Shown here one piece after another: positions 53,305 through 62,000 of a stretch of 64,000 nucleotides of DNA. Made by a program: the position numbers and the translations under genes. The DNA is taken from NCBI RefSeq assembly GCF_002354895.1, contig NZ_CP023439.1:2604001-2668000 (forward strand). The letters are read 5' to 3'. The notes below the pieces were generated by a model that did not search any database, was not told the origin of the DNA, and saw only the letters and a list, made by a program, of their open reading frames with translations. The DNA comes from Thauera sp. K11 (GTDB lineage: Bacteria > Pseudomonadota > Gammaproteobacteria > Burkholderiales > Rhodocyclaceae). How positions within the stretch are numbered: the stretch's first letter is position 1; every line of letters begins with the position of its first letter.

Positions 53305-53979
53305 TCAGCGGCCGGTTTCGGCACCGGGACCATCTGCCGCACGGCGTGCGTTCGACGCCATGTCGTGGTCCGCGATGCGATCGCCGTAGCGCTCCATGAG
53401 ATTTTCGAGCCGCACACGACCGATGCCCAGCACGGGGTCGTTGGCGCTCAGAACATCGCCCACGCCCTTGTCCGCATAGAGCTTCAGGAGTTCGCGCGCG
53501 CTTCCGGCGAGTTCCGCGTTGTCCGCGGTACATTGGCCGAGTTGGCCGTCGACCTGCTTCAGGCGGCCCCGCTCGCCGGCCAGTTCGGACTGCAGCCGTT
53601 CGCCCTCGGCCCGGGCGGCGGCCAGTTCCGACGTCCGCGCCTCGAGCGACTTGCGCGTTTCCGCCAGGGTGCCGTCGAGCCGCGTCTTCTCGCTGCTGGC
53701 CTGCTCCAGCCGCGCCGCGAGCCCCCGCCGCGCCGCGCCTTCGCTGCCGACCTTCTCCTCCGCAGCGTCGCGTGCCGCCTGGGCTTCCTTCAACTGGCCC
53801 GCCAGCGAGTCGCGAGTGCGTTCGGCCTCGTCGAGCGCACGGGATACCTGCTGCAACTGCATGCGAAGACGGCGAATCTGTTCCTGGTCGCGAGAAGCCG
53901 AGCCGCTCTGGGCAAGCGCCGGGCACGCCAGCGCGATTCCCAATCCGACGGCGAGCAGTCTTGAAACGATCTTGGTCAT
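53305..53979 (-). CDS. Periplasmic coiled-coil protein
   Basis: A 224-residue exported protein: signal peptide MTKIVSRLLAVGLGIALACP with cleavage after ALA, then a long heptad-rich coiled coil (residues 28-155; Glu, Ala, Arg, Leu, Gln), then a globular tail with GQCTADNAELAGSARELLKL and IGRVRLENLMERYGDRIAD. It overlaps the porin stop, so it is in the same operon, and may be a periplasmic connector for the TonB/porin set. No enzymatic motif. Confidence 0.7.
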   Translation of the reverse strand: MTKIVSRLLAVGLGIALACPALAQSGSASRDQEQIRRLRMQLQQVSRALDEAERTRDSLAGQLKEAQAARDAAEEKVGSEGAARRGLAARLEQASSEKTRLDGTLAETRKSLEARTSELAAARAEGERLQSELAGERGRLKQVDGQLGQCTADNAELAGSARELLKLYADKGVGDVLSANDPVLGIGRVRLENLMERYGDRIADHDMASNARRAADGPGAETGR

Positions 53980-55679
53980 CAGAAGCGCACCGACAGGTCC
54001 ATCTGCAGCGTATCCACGCCGAACTTGTCGCCCGAGACCAGCGTCGGCGAATCGATGCTGTCCGCCGACATCCAGCGCAGGCCGATCGCGGTGTTCTGCT
54101 CGATGCCGTAGCTGAAGCCGAGGGTGTAGCCCTTCACGTTGGTGCCGCCGAGCCCGAAGTCGGAATCGGTGAAGGCATCCAGGACGGCATCGGAGCCGAC
54201 GCGGCGGTAGGTGAGCGAAGCCTGCCAGTCGCCGAGTTGGCGGATGCTCGGCATGCCGACGGCGATCCGGTAGAGATAGGCGGTATCGCTGCCGTCGCTC
54301 AGGCGCACGCCGGTGCGGCGCTGGATCTCCTTGCGGTCGAACGCGGTGTTCTTGATGTACTCCGCGGACAGCATGACGTGTACGGGGTCGAAGCGTGCGA
54401 TGTCGATAGCGGCCGTGAGGGCGAGCGGCTCGAAGCGCGACGCCAGGCCCCAGATCCAATTGCTGGAATCGAAGGGGTTGCCCGGCTGCTCGAGCCGGTT
54501 GTTCGTCGTGAAGAGCGTATTGCCCTTCGAGCGGAAACCGGACCCGTACTCGTACTGGCCGTAGCCCGGCAGCCTCTGCAGCATGAACTCGTCGAAGCGG
54601 CGATCCTCGCGCCCTTCGACGTTGTCGAACTTGTACTGTGCGGCGCCGAACTTCAGGCGAAGGTCGCGCCGGGCTTCCCAGTCGACGCCGACCTGCACCG
54701 CGCTCAGCGAGCGGGAGCCGTGCTCCTTGGGCGCATCGATGCGCAGCGGGAACCAGCCCGCCGTCAGGAAGGGCCTCAGCCGCCCGGAATCGAGCGAGGG
54801 TTTCAGCGTCGCGGCGAGGCCCTCGAAGTTGAGGTCCTCGTCCCAGATCAGGTCGGTGGACAGCCACGGGTTCGCGATGCGCCCGCCCGACACCGTCAGC
54901 CACTCGACCGGGTCGTAGCGGATGAAGGCGCGGTCCACGACGAAGGAATATTTGTTGAAGTTCTGGCCGAGCGTCTGGTTGGTCGACACGCGGTCGTTGG
55001 TGTTGCCGGTCGCGAGCCGGACCCCGGCGCTGACCGTGTCGGCGACCTGGGCGGTGAGGCCGAGCCGGGCGCGGACACGCCAGCGCTGCTGGTCCTCGTT
55101 CAGGCTGCCCAGCGCACGGCCTTCCGAGTCGGTCTCGGTGGCGGCGGCGTTCCGCGTCACATAGGGCGGGGAAGAGCCGTCCGCGATGCTCGGCCGGCCA
55201 TTCCTGTCGATCGCCGCCATGTTGGCGCCGGCATAGTAGGCCGCCGGCGTGTTGTCGTCCGCGAACATGTCGGACTGGTAGCGGACGCGCACGTCGCCTT
55301 CCCACTGGATGCGGCTCACCCACTCCGGCAGCGAATTGGGCGCGGCCCAGCGTTCGTTGCGCGCCTGGGCGAGCACCTCCTGCTTGACCTGGTCGCGGAT
55401 GTCGTTGCGCACGCTCTCGGGGATGTAGGGCACGCGCACGGTGGCGGGCCGCGCCGGATCGGCCGCCGCCTTCGCCACCTTGTCTGCGGCCTTCGCCTCG
55501 GCCTGCTTGATCAGGGCGTCGGCCTTGGCCCGGGTCAGCACCCCGGTCTCCACCAGCGCATCGATCAGGTCCAGGGTGGTCTGGCGCAGCAGCTCCATGG
55601 ACTGGCGATCGTCGGCGGCCTGCGCCGGCAAGGCCAGCGCCACGGCGACGGCAAGGGTACAAGTCTTGATTTTCCACAT
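53979..55679 (-). CDS. Putative outer-membrane porin
   Basis: A 566-residue protein with signal peptide (MWKIKTCTLAVAVALALPA, QA cleavage), an N-terminal helical periplasmic part (residues 25-115, LLRQTTLDLIDALVETGVL) and a beta-barrel of alternating strands ending with the aromatic VDTLQMDLSVRF typical of outer-membrane proteins. WEGDVRVRYQSDMF and LRPFLTAGWFPLRID are features of the putative porin family. The helical N-terminus could reach toward the TonB-like protein encoded just upstream. Substrate unknown. Confidence 0.8.
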   Translation of the reverse strand: MWKIKTCTLAVAVALALPAQAADDRQSMELLRQTTLDLIDALVETGVLTRAKADALIKQAEAKAADKVAKAAADPARPATVRVPYIPESVRNDIRDQVKQEVLAQARNERWAAPNSLPEWVSRIQWEGDVRVRYQSDMFADDNTPAAYYAGANMAAIDRNGRPSIADGSSPPYVTRNAAATETDSEGRALGSLNEDQQRWRVRARLGLTAQVADTVSAGVRLATGNTNDRVSTNQTLGQNFNKYSFVVDRAFIRYDPVEWLTVSGGRIANPWLSTDLIWDEDLNFEGLAATLKPSLDSGRLRPFLTAGWFPLRIDAPKEHGSRSLSAVQVGVDWEARRDLRLKFGAAQYKFDNVEGREDRRFDEFMLQRLPGYGQYEYGSGFRSKGNTLFTTNNRLEQPGNPFDSSNWIWGLASRFEPLALTAAIDIARFDPVHVMLSAEYIKNTAFDRKEIQRRTGVRLSDGSDTAYLYRIAVGMPSIRQLGDWQASLTYRRVGSDAVLDAFTDSDFGLGGTNVKGYTLGFSYGIEQNTAIGLRWMSADSIDSPTLVSGDKFGVDTLQMDLSVRF

Positions 55680-55699
55680 GATGAAAAAAGTCCGCTCTG

Positions 55700-56392
55700 T
55701 TATCCGGTAACGCGGTTGGTGATCCTGACGGTGATCGGCTGCGGCAGATTCGCCGGCGGCGCCTCGGGCACCGGCGCCAGCGCGCCGAACGCCGCCCGGA
55801 GCGCATCGTCCACGCCGCTGCTGCCCGTGCTGTCGACGAGTTCCGCCTTGCGGATCGAGCCGTCGCCGCCCAGCCAGATGCGGACCAGCACCCGGTAGTC
55901 CAGCCGCTTGATCTCAGGCCGCCGCACCAGCGAGGTCTGGACGTGGCGCTGCAGCACGCTCGTGTAGAACGCGAACTGCATGCGGTTGCCGCCGGTGCCG
56001 GCGCCGATCTCGCCGCCCTTGTACTCGTTGAGCACGGTGCCCGCCGCGAAGGGGCTCGGCCCGTCGCCCGCCTGCCCTTCCATCTTCAGTTGCTCGGCCT
56101 GCTGCGGCTGCTCGACCTGCTTGGGCTGATCGATCTTGATTTCCTTCGGGCTTTCCTTCGGCTGCTCGCGCCTGGGCTCTTCCTTGGGCGGGGGCGGAGG
56201 CGGGGGCGGCGGAGTGTCGAGCACGGTGATCTTGGTCACCTGCCGGGCAGGCCCCCTTGCCTCGCCGCCCAGCCCCTGCACGATGAAGACCAGCGCCGCG
56301 ACCGCGGCCGCCAGCAGCAGCGCGCCGCCGCCGATGCGCAGCCAGCGCCCCAGGGCCGACTGCTCGATGTCCTCCTCGGCCAGCCCGCTCAT
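55700..56392 (-). CDS. TonB-like energy transducer
   Basis: A 230-residue bitopic protein. Membrane helix at about 22-41 (GGALLLAAAVAALVFIVQGL), a Pro/Lys/Glu/Gln periplasmic spacer with nine consecutive prolines, and a C-terminal TonB-fold domain (LDYRVLVRIWLGGDGSIRKA and LPQPITVRITNRVTG). It overlaps the second exbD by four bases and precedes the porin gene, so it would pass energy from the ExbB-ExbD motor to an outer-membrane partner. Confidence 0.88.
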   Translation of the reverse strand: MSGLAEEDIEQSALGRWLRIGGGALLLAAAVAALVFIVQGLGGEARGPARQVTKITVLDTPPPPPPPPPKEEPRREQPKESPKEIKIDQPKQVEQPQQAEQLKMEGQAGDGPSPFAAGTVLNEYKGGEIGAGTGGNRMQFAFYTSVLQRHVQTSLVRRPEIKRLDYRVLVRIWLGGDGSIRKAELVDSTGSSGVDDALRAAFGALAPVPEAPPANLPQPITVRITNRVTG

Positions 56393-56793
56393 GTGCCGAT
56401 CCGCGCGGTGACGAGCCCCACGCCCTCGATGGCGAGCTTGTTCACCAGGTCGACGACCTGGATCACCTTCGCGTATTGCGTGCGCGGATCGCCCTTGATC
56501 ATCACCGAGATCTTCGGGTCGCGCGCCTTGGCCGCGGCGAGCTGGCTTTCGAGTTCGCCCAGGCTGACGCCGATGCCGTTGATCATCAGCGCGCCCTCGG
56601 GCGTCACCTGCACCACCTTCACCTCGTGCTGCTCGGTACTGGGCTTGTTGCTCGGCTTGGGCAGGTTCATCGTCAGGCCCTGCACCGACGCGGTGGTCAT
56701 GAGGATGAACACCACCAACAGCACATAGGCCAGATCGAGCATCGGCGTGACGTTGATCGAGTCGTACGGCTTGTTGTCGGTATTGACGTTCAT
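56389..56793 (-). CDS. ExbD-like proton-motive subunit (second copy)
   Basis: A 134-residue protein with one N-terminal membrane helix: SINVTPMLDLAYVLLVVFIL contains the proton-carrying Asp after PML. The periplasmic part includes VTPEGALMINGIGVSL and VMIKGDPRTQYAKVIQVVDL. The ATG at 56793 lies three bases after the first exbD ends. Confidence 0.92.
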   Translation of the reverse strand: MNVNTDNKPYDSINVTPMLDLAYVLLVVFILMTTASVQGLTMNLPKPSNKPSTEQHEVKVVQVTPEGALMINGIGVSLGELESQLAAAKARDPKISVMIKGDPRTQYAKVIQVVDLVNKLAIEGVGLVTARIGT

Positions 56794-56795
56794 GC

Positions 56796-57203
56796 TCACT
56801 GCCCCCGCTTGGTGACGAGGCCGACCTCGGTGATGTCGAGCCGCTTGCACACCTCCAGCGCCTCCATCACCTTCTCGTACTGGGCTTCCGCGTCACCCTT
56901 CAGCACCACCGGCAGCGACGGGTTCTGCGCCTTGTATTGCGCCAGCCGCATCTCGAGCTGCTCCATGTCCACCGGGTAGGCATCGAGGAACACGTTGCCT
57001 TCGCGGGTGATCGTGATCGCCCGCGTCTGCGGCTTGGCCAGGCTGGCGGCGGCCTCGGTGCGCGGCACCTCGACCTTGATGCCCTGCACCGAAGCGGTGG
57101 TCATGATGATGAAGGTCACCAGCAGCACATAGGCGAGATCGAGCATCGGGGTGATGTTGATCTCGTCATAGGGCTGGTTGTCGTCCTTGACGTCAGCGGC
57201 CAT
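56796..57203 (-). CDS. ExbD-like proton-motive subunit (first copy)
   Basis: A 135-residue ExbD homologue, MAADVKDDNQPYDEINITPM followed by LDLAYVLLVTFIIMTTASVQ with the conserved Asp in the membrane helix, then a periplasmic domain (VVLKGDAEAQYEKVMEALEV). Two different ExbD copies beside one ExbB suggest a mixed stator. Confidence 0.92.
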   Translation of the reverse strand: MAADVKDDNQPYDEINITPMLDLAYVLLVTFIIMTTASVQGIKVEVPRTEAAASLAKPQTRAITITREGNVFLDAYPVDMEQLEMRLAQYKAQNPSLPVVLKGDAEAQYEKVMEALEVCKRLDITEVGLVTKRGQ

Positions 57204-57223
57204 GCCGTTCCCCGCCGCCGGCG

Positions 57224-58906
57224 TCAGGCGCCGTGGCTCTCGGCCACGCGGGTGATGAACTCATCGACGAAGATCTGCATGTCCGCCGAGATGTTCTTGA
57301 TCCGCGAAGCGAGGTAGTTGTAGCCGAACAGCGCCGGAATCGCGACGCCCAGGCCGGCCACCGTCGCCAGCAGCGCCGCCGCGATGCCCGGTGCGATCGC
57401 ATTCACGTTGACGTCGCCGGCGGCGGCGATGGCGGCGAAGGTGATCATCACGCCGACCACCGTGCCGAGCAGGCCGAGGAAGGGACCGCCGGAAATCGCG
57501 ATGGTCAGCAGCACCATCTTCGCGTTGAGCTTGTGCGTTTCGCGCACCATGTCGGCATCCACCGCCGCCTTGATGGCGTCGATCGAGGCGCCGGTCAGGT
57601 TCACCCTGCCCTCGCCGTCGGCGCGGCGCCGGACTTCGCGCAGGCCGGCCTGGTACAGGCGGAACAGCGAGGAATGCGGATGGGAACCCTCGCGGTCGAG
57701 CGAGAGGAAATCGTGCGTGGCATCGCGGAAGCGCTTAAGGAAGCGACGGTTATCCTTGTCGACCACGCCCACCATGTGCGCCTTGGTGACCATCACCGCC
57801 GCCGCGATCACGAACATCACGCCGAGGATGACGATCACGACCCAGGCGTCCACCGTCAGGTTGTTGACCAGCACCCCGAGGTAGGAGCCATGCCCGTCGT
57901 CCGCCGCCGCAGCGTCGGCATCGCTCACCGTGATCAGCTTGCCTTCCGCCCCCTGGGCGGCCACCGCCAGCTTCACCCAGTCCGCCGGCCGCGCGGCACT
58001 GGCGAGCTGCACTTCGTCCACCAGGCCCACCAGGCCGTCGCCGATGGCGACCTCGGCCAGCACGTCCGGCAGCGCCGCCGCCCCGGCGGCGACCTGCGCG
58101 CCATCCACGTACAGCGTCGCCTGCCCGTCGCCGACCGTCACCGCGACGTGATGCCAGGCGTTCGGCGTCAGCGCGCCGCCGCTCACCGCCGCGCCCGTGC
58201 CCTGCAGCGCCAGCTTGCCCTGCTCGAGCGTGATCGCGACCGCGCCCTGGCGGTACAGCGTCGCCGGCGGCGCCACGTCGGCAAGCCGCAGCCAGGCCGA
58301 AAAACTGAAGCCGCCGCCCGCCGCCAGCTTGAGGGCCGGCGCGGCCGCCAGCGTCATCGGGCGGCCCTCGAACCGGCCGCTGGCCCCCAGCAGCCCGGCC
58401 TTTTCGACCGCCAGCGGCCCCTGGGCGTAGAACGCGTTGGCGCTCGCATCCTGCGGGCGCTCGTCGCCCTCGCGGAAGTGGAACACGGCGCTGGTGGCGG
58501 CATCGTAGGTCTCGCCCGCGCTATCGTCGGCCGGCGCACCGGGGTTGCCGAAGTAGGCGAAGATCTTCTGCCCGGCGGTCTTCGGCGCCACCTGCGGCAA
58601 CCGCACCCAGGCCACCGCCAGCTCATTGACGCCGTCGTAGCGCTCGAGCTGGAACTTGAGCGGGGTCTTGTCGTCGCCCGCGATGAAACGCAGATCGCTA
58701 CCGTCCGGCTTGGCCGCGAGGAAATCGAAATTGCCGCTGTGCAGGCGCACCGGCACGGTGACGCCGGACAGCGGCGACGCGATCTCCGCGCCGGTCGCCG
58801 ACGTGTCGAGTTCGATCACCCGGCGTTCGGGCCAGGCATCGTCCCACGACGCCTGCACGGTCAGCGGCAATGCCGCGGCGAGAAGGAGGGAGGCTAGGAA
58901 TTTCAT
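57224..58906 (-). CDS. DUF2341-LamG-ExbB fusion (MotA/TolQ/ExbB proton channel)
   Basis: About 560 residues. A signal peptide (MKFLASLLLAAALPLTVQA) leads to a DUF2341 domain (about 25-140; FIAGDDKTPLKFQLERYDGV, IFAYFGNPGAPADD). A concanavalin/LamG-like domain (about 165-300; GGFSFSAWLRLADV, NAWHHVAVTVGDGQATLYVD) follows, and then a full ExbB-type channel with helices near 345-370, 470-495 and 505-530 (GPFLGLLGTVVGVMITFAA). So an extracytoplasmic, possibly carbohydrate-binding, head is fused to the motor. I prefer the ATG at 58906; a TTG at 58918 is also open. Confidence 0.87.
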   Translation of the reverse strand: MKFLASLLLAAALPLTVQASWDDAWPERRVIELDTSATGAEIASPLSGVTVPVRLHSGNFDFLAAKPDGSDLRFIAGDDKTPLKFQLERYDGVNELAVAWVRLPQVAPKTAGQKIFAYFGNPGAPADDSAGETYDAATSAVFHFREGDERPQDASANAFYAQGPLAVEKAGLLGASGRFEGRPMTLAAAPALKLAAGGGFSFSAWLRLADVAPPATLYRQGAVAITLEQGKLALQGTGAAVSGGALTPNAWHHVAVTVGDGQATLYVDGAQVAAGAAALPDVLAEVAIGDGLVGLVDEVQLASAARPADWVKLAVAAQGAEGKLITVSDADAAAADDGHGSYLGVLVNNLTVDAWVVIVILGVMFVIAAAVMVTKAHMVGVVDKDNRRFLKRFRDATHDFLSLDREGSHPHSSLFRLYQAGLREVRRRADGEGRVNLTGASIDAIKAAVDADMVRETHKLNAKMVLLTIAISGGPFLGLLGTVVGVMITFAAIAAAGDVNVNAIAPGIAAALLATVAGLGVAIPALFGYNYLASRIKNISADMQIFVDEFITRVAESHGA

Positions 58907-58973
58907 CTCTTGTTGCAACGCAATGGAAGGCGCGAAGTATGTAAGGCGCGCGTTAAGGCGAGTCTGGCGGCGA

Positions 58974-59013
58974 AAGGCGGCGGATTAGTCCTAAAGGACC
59001 ACTCCGCCGCCTT
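58974..59013. terminator. Long hairpin between the FHA-type gene and the ExbB fusion
   Basis: AAGGCGGCGGA (58974-58984) and its exact complement (59003-59013) form an 11-bp stem with an inner GTCC/GGAC pair. It lies 18 bp after the stop of the giant gene. On the minus strand there is only a short T run, so it may attenuate rather than end transcription into the ExbB fusion. Confidence 0.65.
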
Positions 59014-59031
59014 CATTTCTCAATGAAGGGA

Positions 59032-62000
59032 TCAGCAGCCCCCGTCCGGCTTGCCCTTGTCGCACCGGTCGGAGTCCTTGCCGCCACTTCCGGCGGCCTC
59101 CCCGTCGCCCAAGGCGACGACCTCGACGGAAAGCAGCGACGACGCCTCGCGCTGGCCGTCGCGCTCGCCCAGCCCCTGCCCCGGCAAGGCCGCCGTCGTC
59201 TCCGACTGCGAAGTACTGGCGGCGGCGGGCACGGTCGCCGGGGCCGCCGGCGGCGGCGGGGCCGCGCTCGACGACAAGGTGCCGCCGACCGAGATGTTGT
59301 CCGCACCGATGATCTGCTGCGCGCCGATCTCCAGGTCGCCGCTCACGCGGATGCCAGCATCGCCGGCGTCCACCGCGCCGCGCGGGGCGAACAGGCGCAC
59401 CGGCGCGTTGCGCACCGACGGGTCCTTCTTGAGCGTGGCAATACCGCCACCTGACACGCTGCCGGAAACGTCCAGCACGAAGCCGTCGCCCACCGGGCGC
59501 AGCGTCGGCGGCGGCGTGGCGGCGGCCGTCTTCGGCGAACTGCCGCCGTCGATGTCGGACTCGCTGCTCCACCCCTGGATCGCGCCGCCGTCCAGCGTGA
59601 AGATGCGCGACGGCCCCACCTCGATGCTGTCTTCGGCGATGAGGTTCACGTTCCCCTTGCCGATCGCCACCAGCCCGGTGCGTGTCGGATCTCCGGCCTC
59701 GCCGCCCGGCACACCGACGTTGATCGCCCCCAGCGGCGCCAGCAGCGCGATCGCCGAGGCGTGCTCCTGCTGGTCCGGTGCAAGATGCGCGGTGGCGAGC
59801 GAGTAGACGTTCTCGACGTCCTGCTCGGTCTTGATCTGGCTCATGAAGACCTCGATGTTGCCTTTGTCGCCGCTGCCGCTGCTGCTGCCGAAGGTCTTCC
59901 CAAGGATGGTATAGCCGGGCGCGTAGCCATCCGCCCCCTGCCCCAGCGCATCGCCCAGCCGGCCCGCATAGCGCACGCCGGCGAACAGGATCTCGTTCAG
60001 CACGGGCCGCTGCGTCTGGTAGAAGACGTTCTGTGCATCGCCCGGCAGTGCGGCAAAAGCCGCGCGCGCGGTATCGAGATCCATCGCCGCATCGCCGGAT
60101 CGCGTGCGCATCGCGGCCAGCAGGGCGGCATCGTAGCGTTCGAACCAGAGTTGCAGGTCGGCGCGGCTGTCCGTGCGGCGTTCGGCGAGGGTTGAATTGG
60201 CCTCGTCCGCCAGGATGCGCGACAGATTCACCGGCTGGCCGGACGACTTCGTCAGGATCTCGATGATCGTCTGGTCGTAGAGATCCGTCCCCAGTTCGCT
60301 ACCCGGGCGCGCCGCCTCCAGCAGCGCCGCGTAGTCGGCGCCGTTGGTGCCGGCCAGCACCTCGATCGCCGCCGCCTGCTGCGGCAGGTAGCCGTTCCGC
60401 GCATTGCCACGGGCGACGATGCCGAAGCTGTTGGCGAGGTCCACGTCGTCGCCCGCATCGATCTGCAGGCGGCCGGGGCCGTCGATCAGGAAGCCGACTA
60501 CCGAGTTGTTCTGCAGTTCTCCCGTACCCGCATCGACCTTGGTATTGAAGCGCACGTCACCGCCGGCGCTCACCGACGACACTTGGTCGTTGGCGACGTG
60601 CCCGATCTCCATGCCGAAATCGACCACGTCCCCCGCCGCCGACACCTTCACCGGCAGCGCCGAGCGCAGGGCCGGCGTCACCCCGCCGGAAATATGATCC
60701 GGGCCGATGACATCGCCTCCGGCCGAGGCCACCACCACCTTGCCCGTGCCGCGCGCGGCCAGCAGCGAGGGAGAAATGCCGGCAAGGTCGAAATCGACCT
60801 GGTTCGAGTTGGTGCCTGGCCGCCAGGGACTGGGCAGCATCGCCGGATCGGAATTGCCCAGCGTCACCGTACCCTTGAAGACCACGTCCTTGCCGGCGAG
60901 GACCGACAGCGCGTTTGCCGCATTGGGCAGCAGCATGCCCTGCCCCATCTCCACCGCCCCTGCGGCGGCGGCCACCGCCAGCGCGACCGGACCGGCACTG
61001 AAGTCGCCGATCTTCACGTCGCCCAGCAGCGAAGCGGCATCGACCGCCGAGCGATCGCCGTAGGTGGAGAAGTAGATGCCGGTCCCGCTGCCTTCCAGCG
61101 TCGGATTGAAGATGCGCGACACGGTCAGGTCGCCGCCTGCCACGACCTTCGCGCGCGCATCGCCCAGGGCCAGCTCCACGCTCTGCTTGCCGTCGGAGCG
61201 CAGTTCCGCGTCGCCAAGCGCCGCGTAGACGGTAACGCCGCTGATCTCATCCCCCGCGCTCACGGCCAGACTGCCACCGCCGCGCACCTTCAGGTCCTGC
61301 GCATCCGGCACGTCGCCGGCCGCGCCCTCGACCCGGCCATTGGTCACGGTGACCAGCGCGAGGTTGCGCACGTCGTCGCCGGCCACGACGGTGAGATCGC
61401 CGCCGCCCAGCGTGCCGATGCCTTGCTTGAAGTCAGTCAACTTCGCGAACCAGGCCGGATTGGTCTGGTTGGGCGGCAGGCCACCGATCCTGCCGTCGTT
61501 CAGTCCGCCGATGCGGGTGAGCCAGCTCGTCACCGCCGGCGGCGCAGAACTCGAGTCCGACCTCACGCTACCGCCAGCGCGGATCGTGATGTCGCCGCCG
61601 TCGCGAGCGAAGGCATCGCGCGAACGCGTGTCCGCCGTGCTGTTGATGAACGCCATGCTGCCGACGTCGGCCACGCCCACCGTGTAGATGGCCGAACCGT
61701 TGCCCTTGAGTACCACGTCGTTGCGGGCGGCGATCTCGATGCCGGCCTCACCGCCGCGCAGCACCTTGCTGTTTGCGACCTCGACGCTGCCCTTCTGCCC
61801 CGTTTCAAACGGCTTGACCGCCAGCGGGTCGGCCGCCTCGCGGTCGGCCCCCGCCACCACCCTGATACCCCACGACGGCGTGCCGGCCGGCGCCGGCTCG
61901 CTCATCACCGCGACATAGCCCTGGGTCTGGGCATTGGTGGTCGAGCGGAAGGCCCGGGTCATGCCGGTCATGAGGTTGTTGTTGATCTTGACGTCGCCGT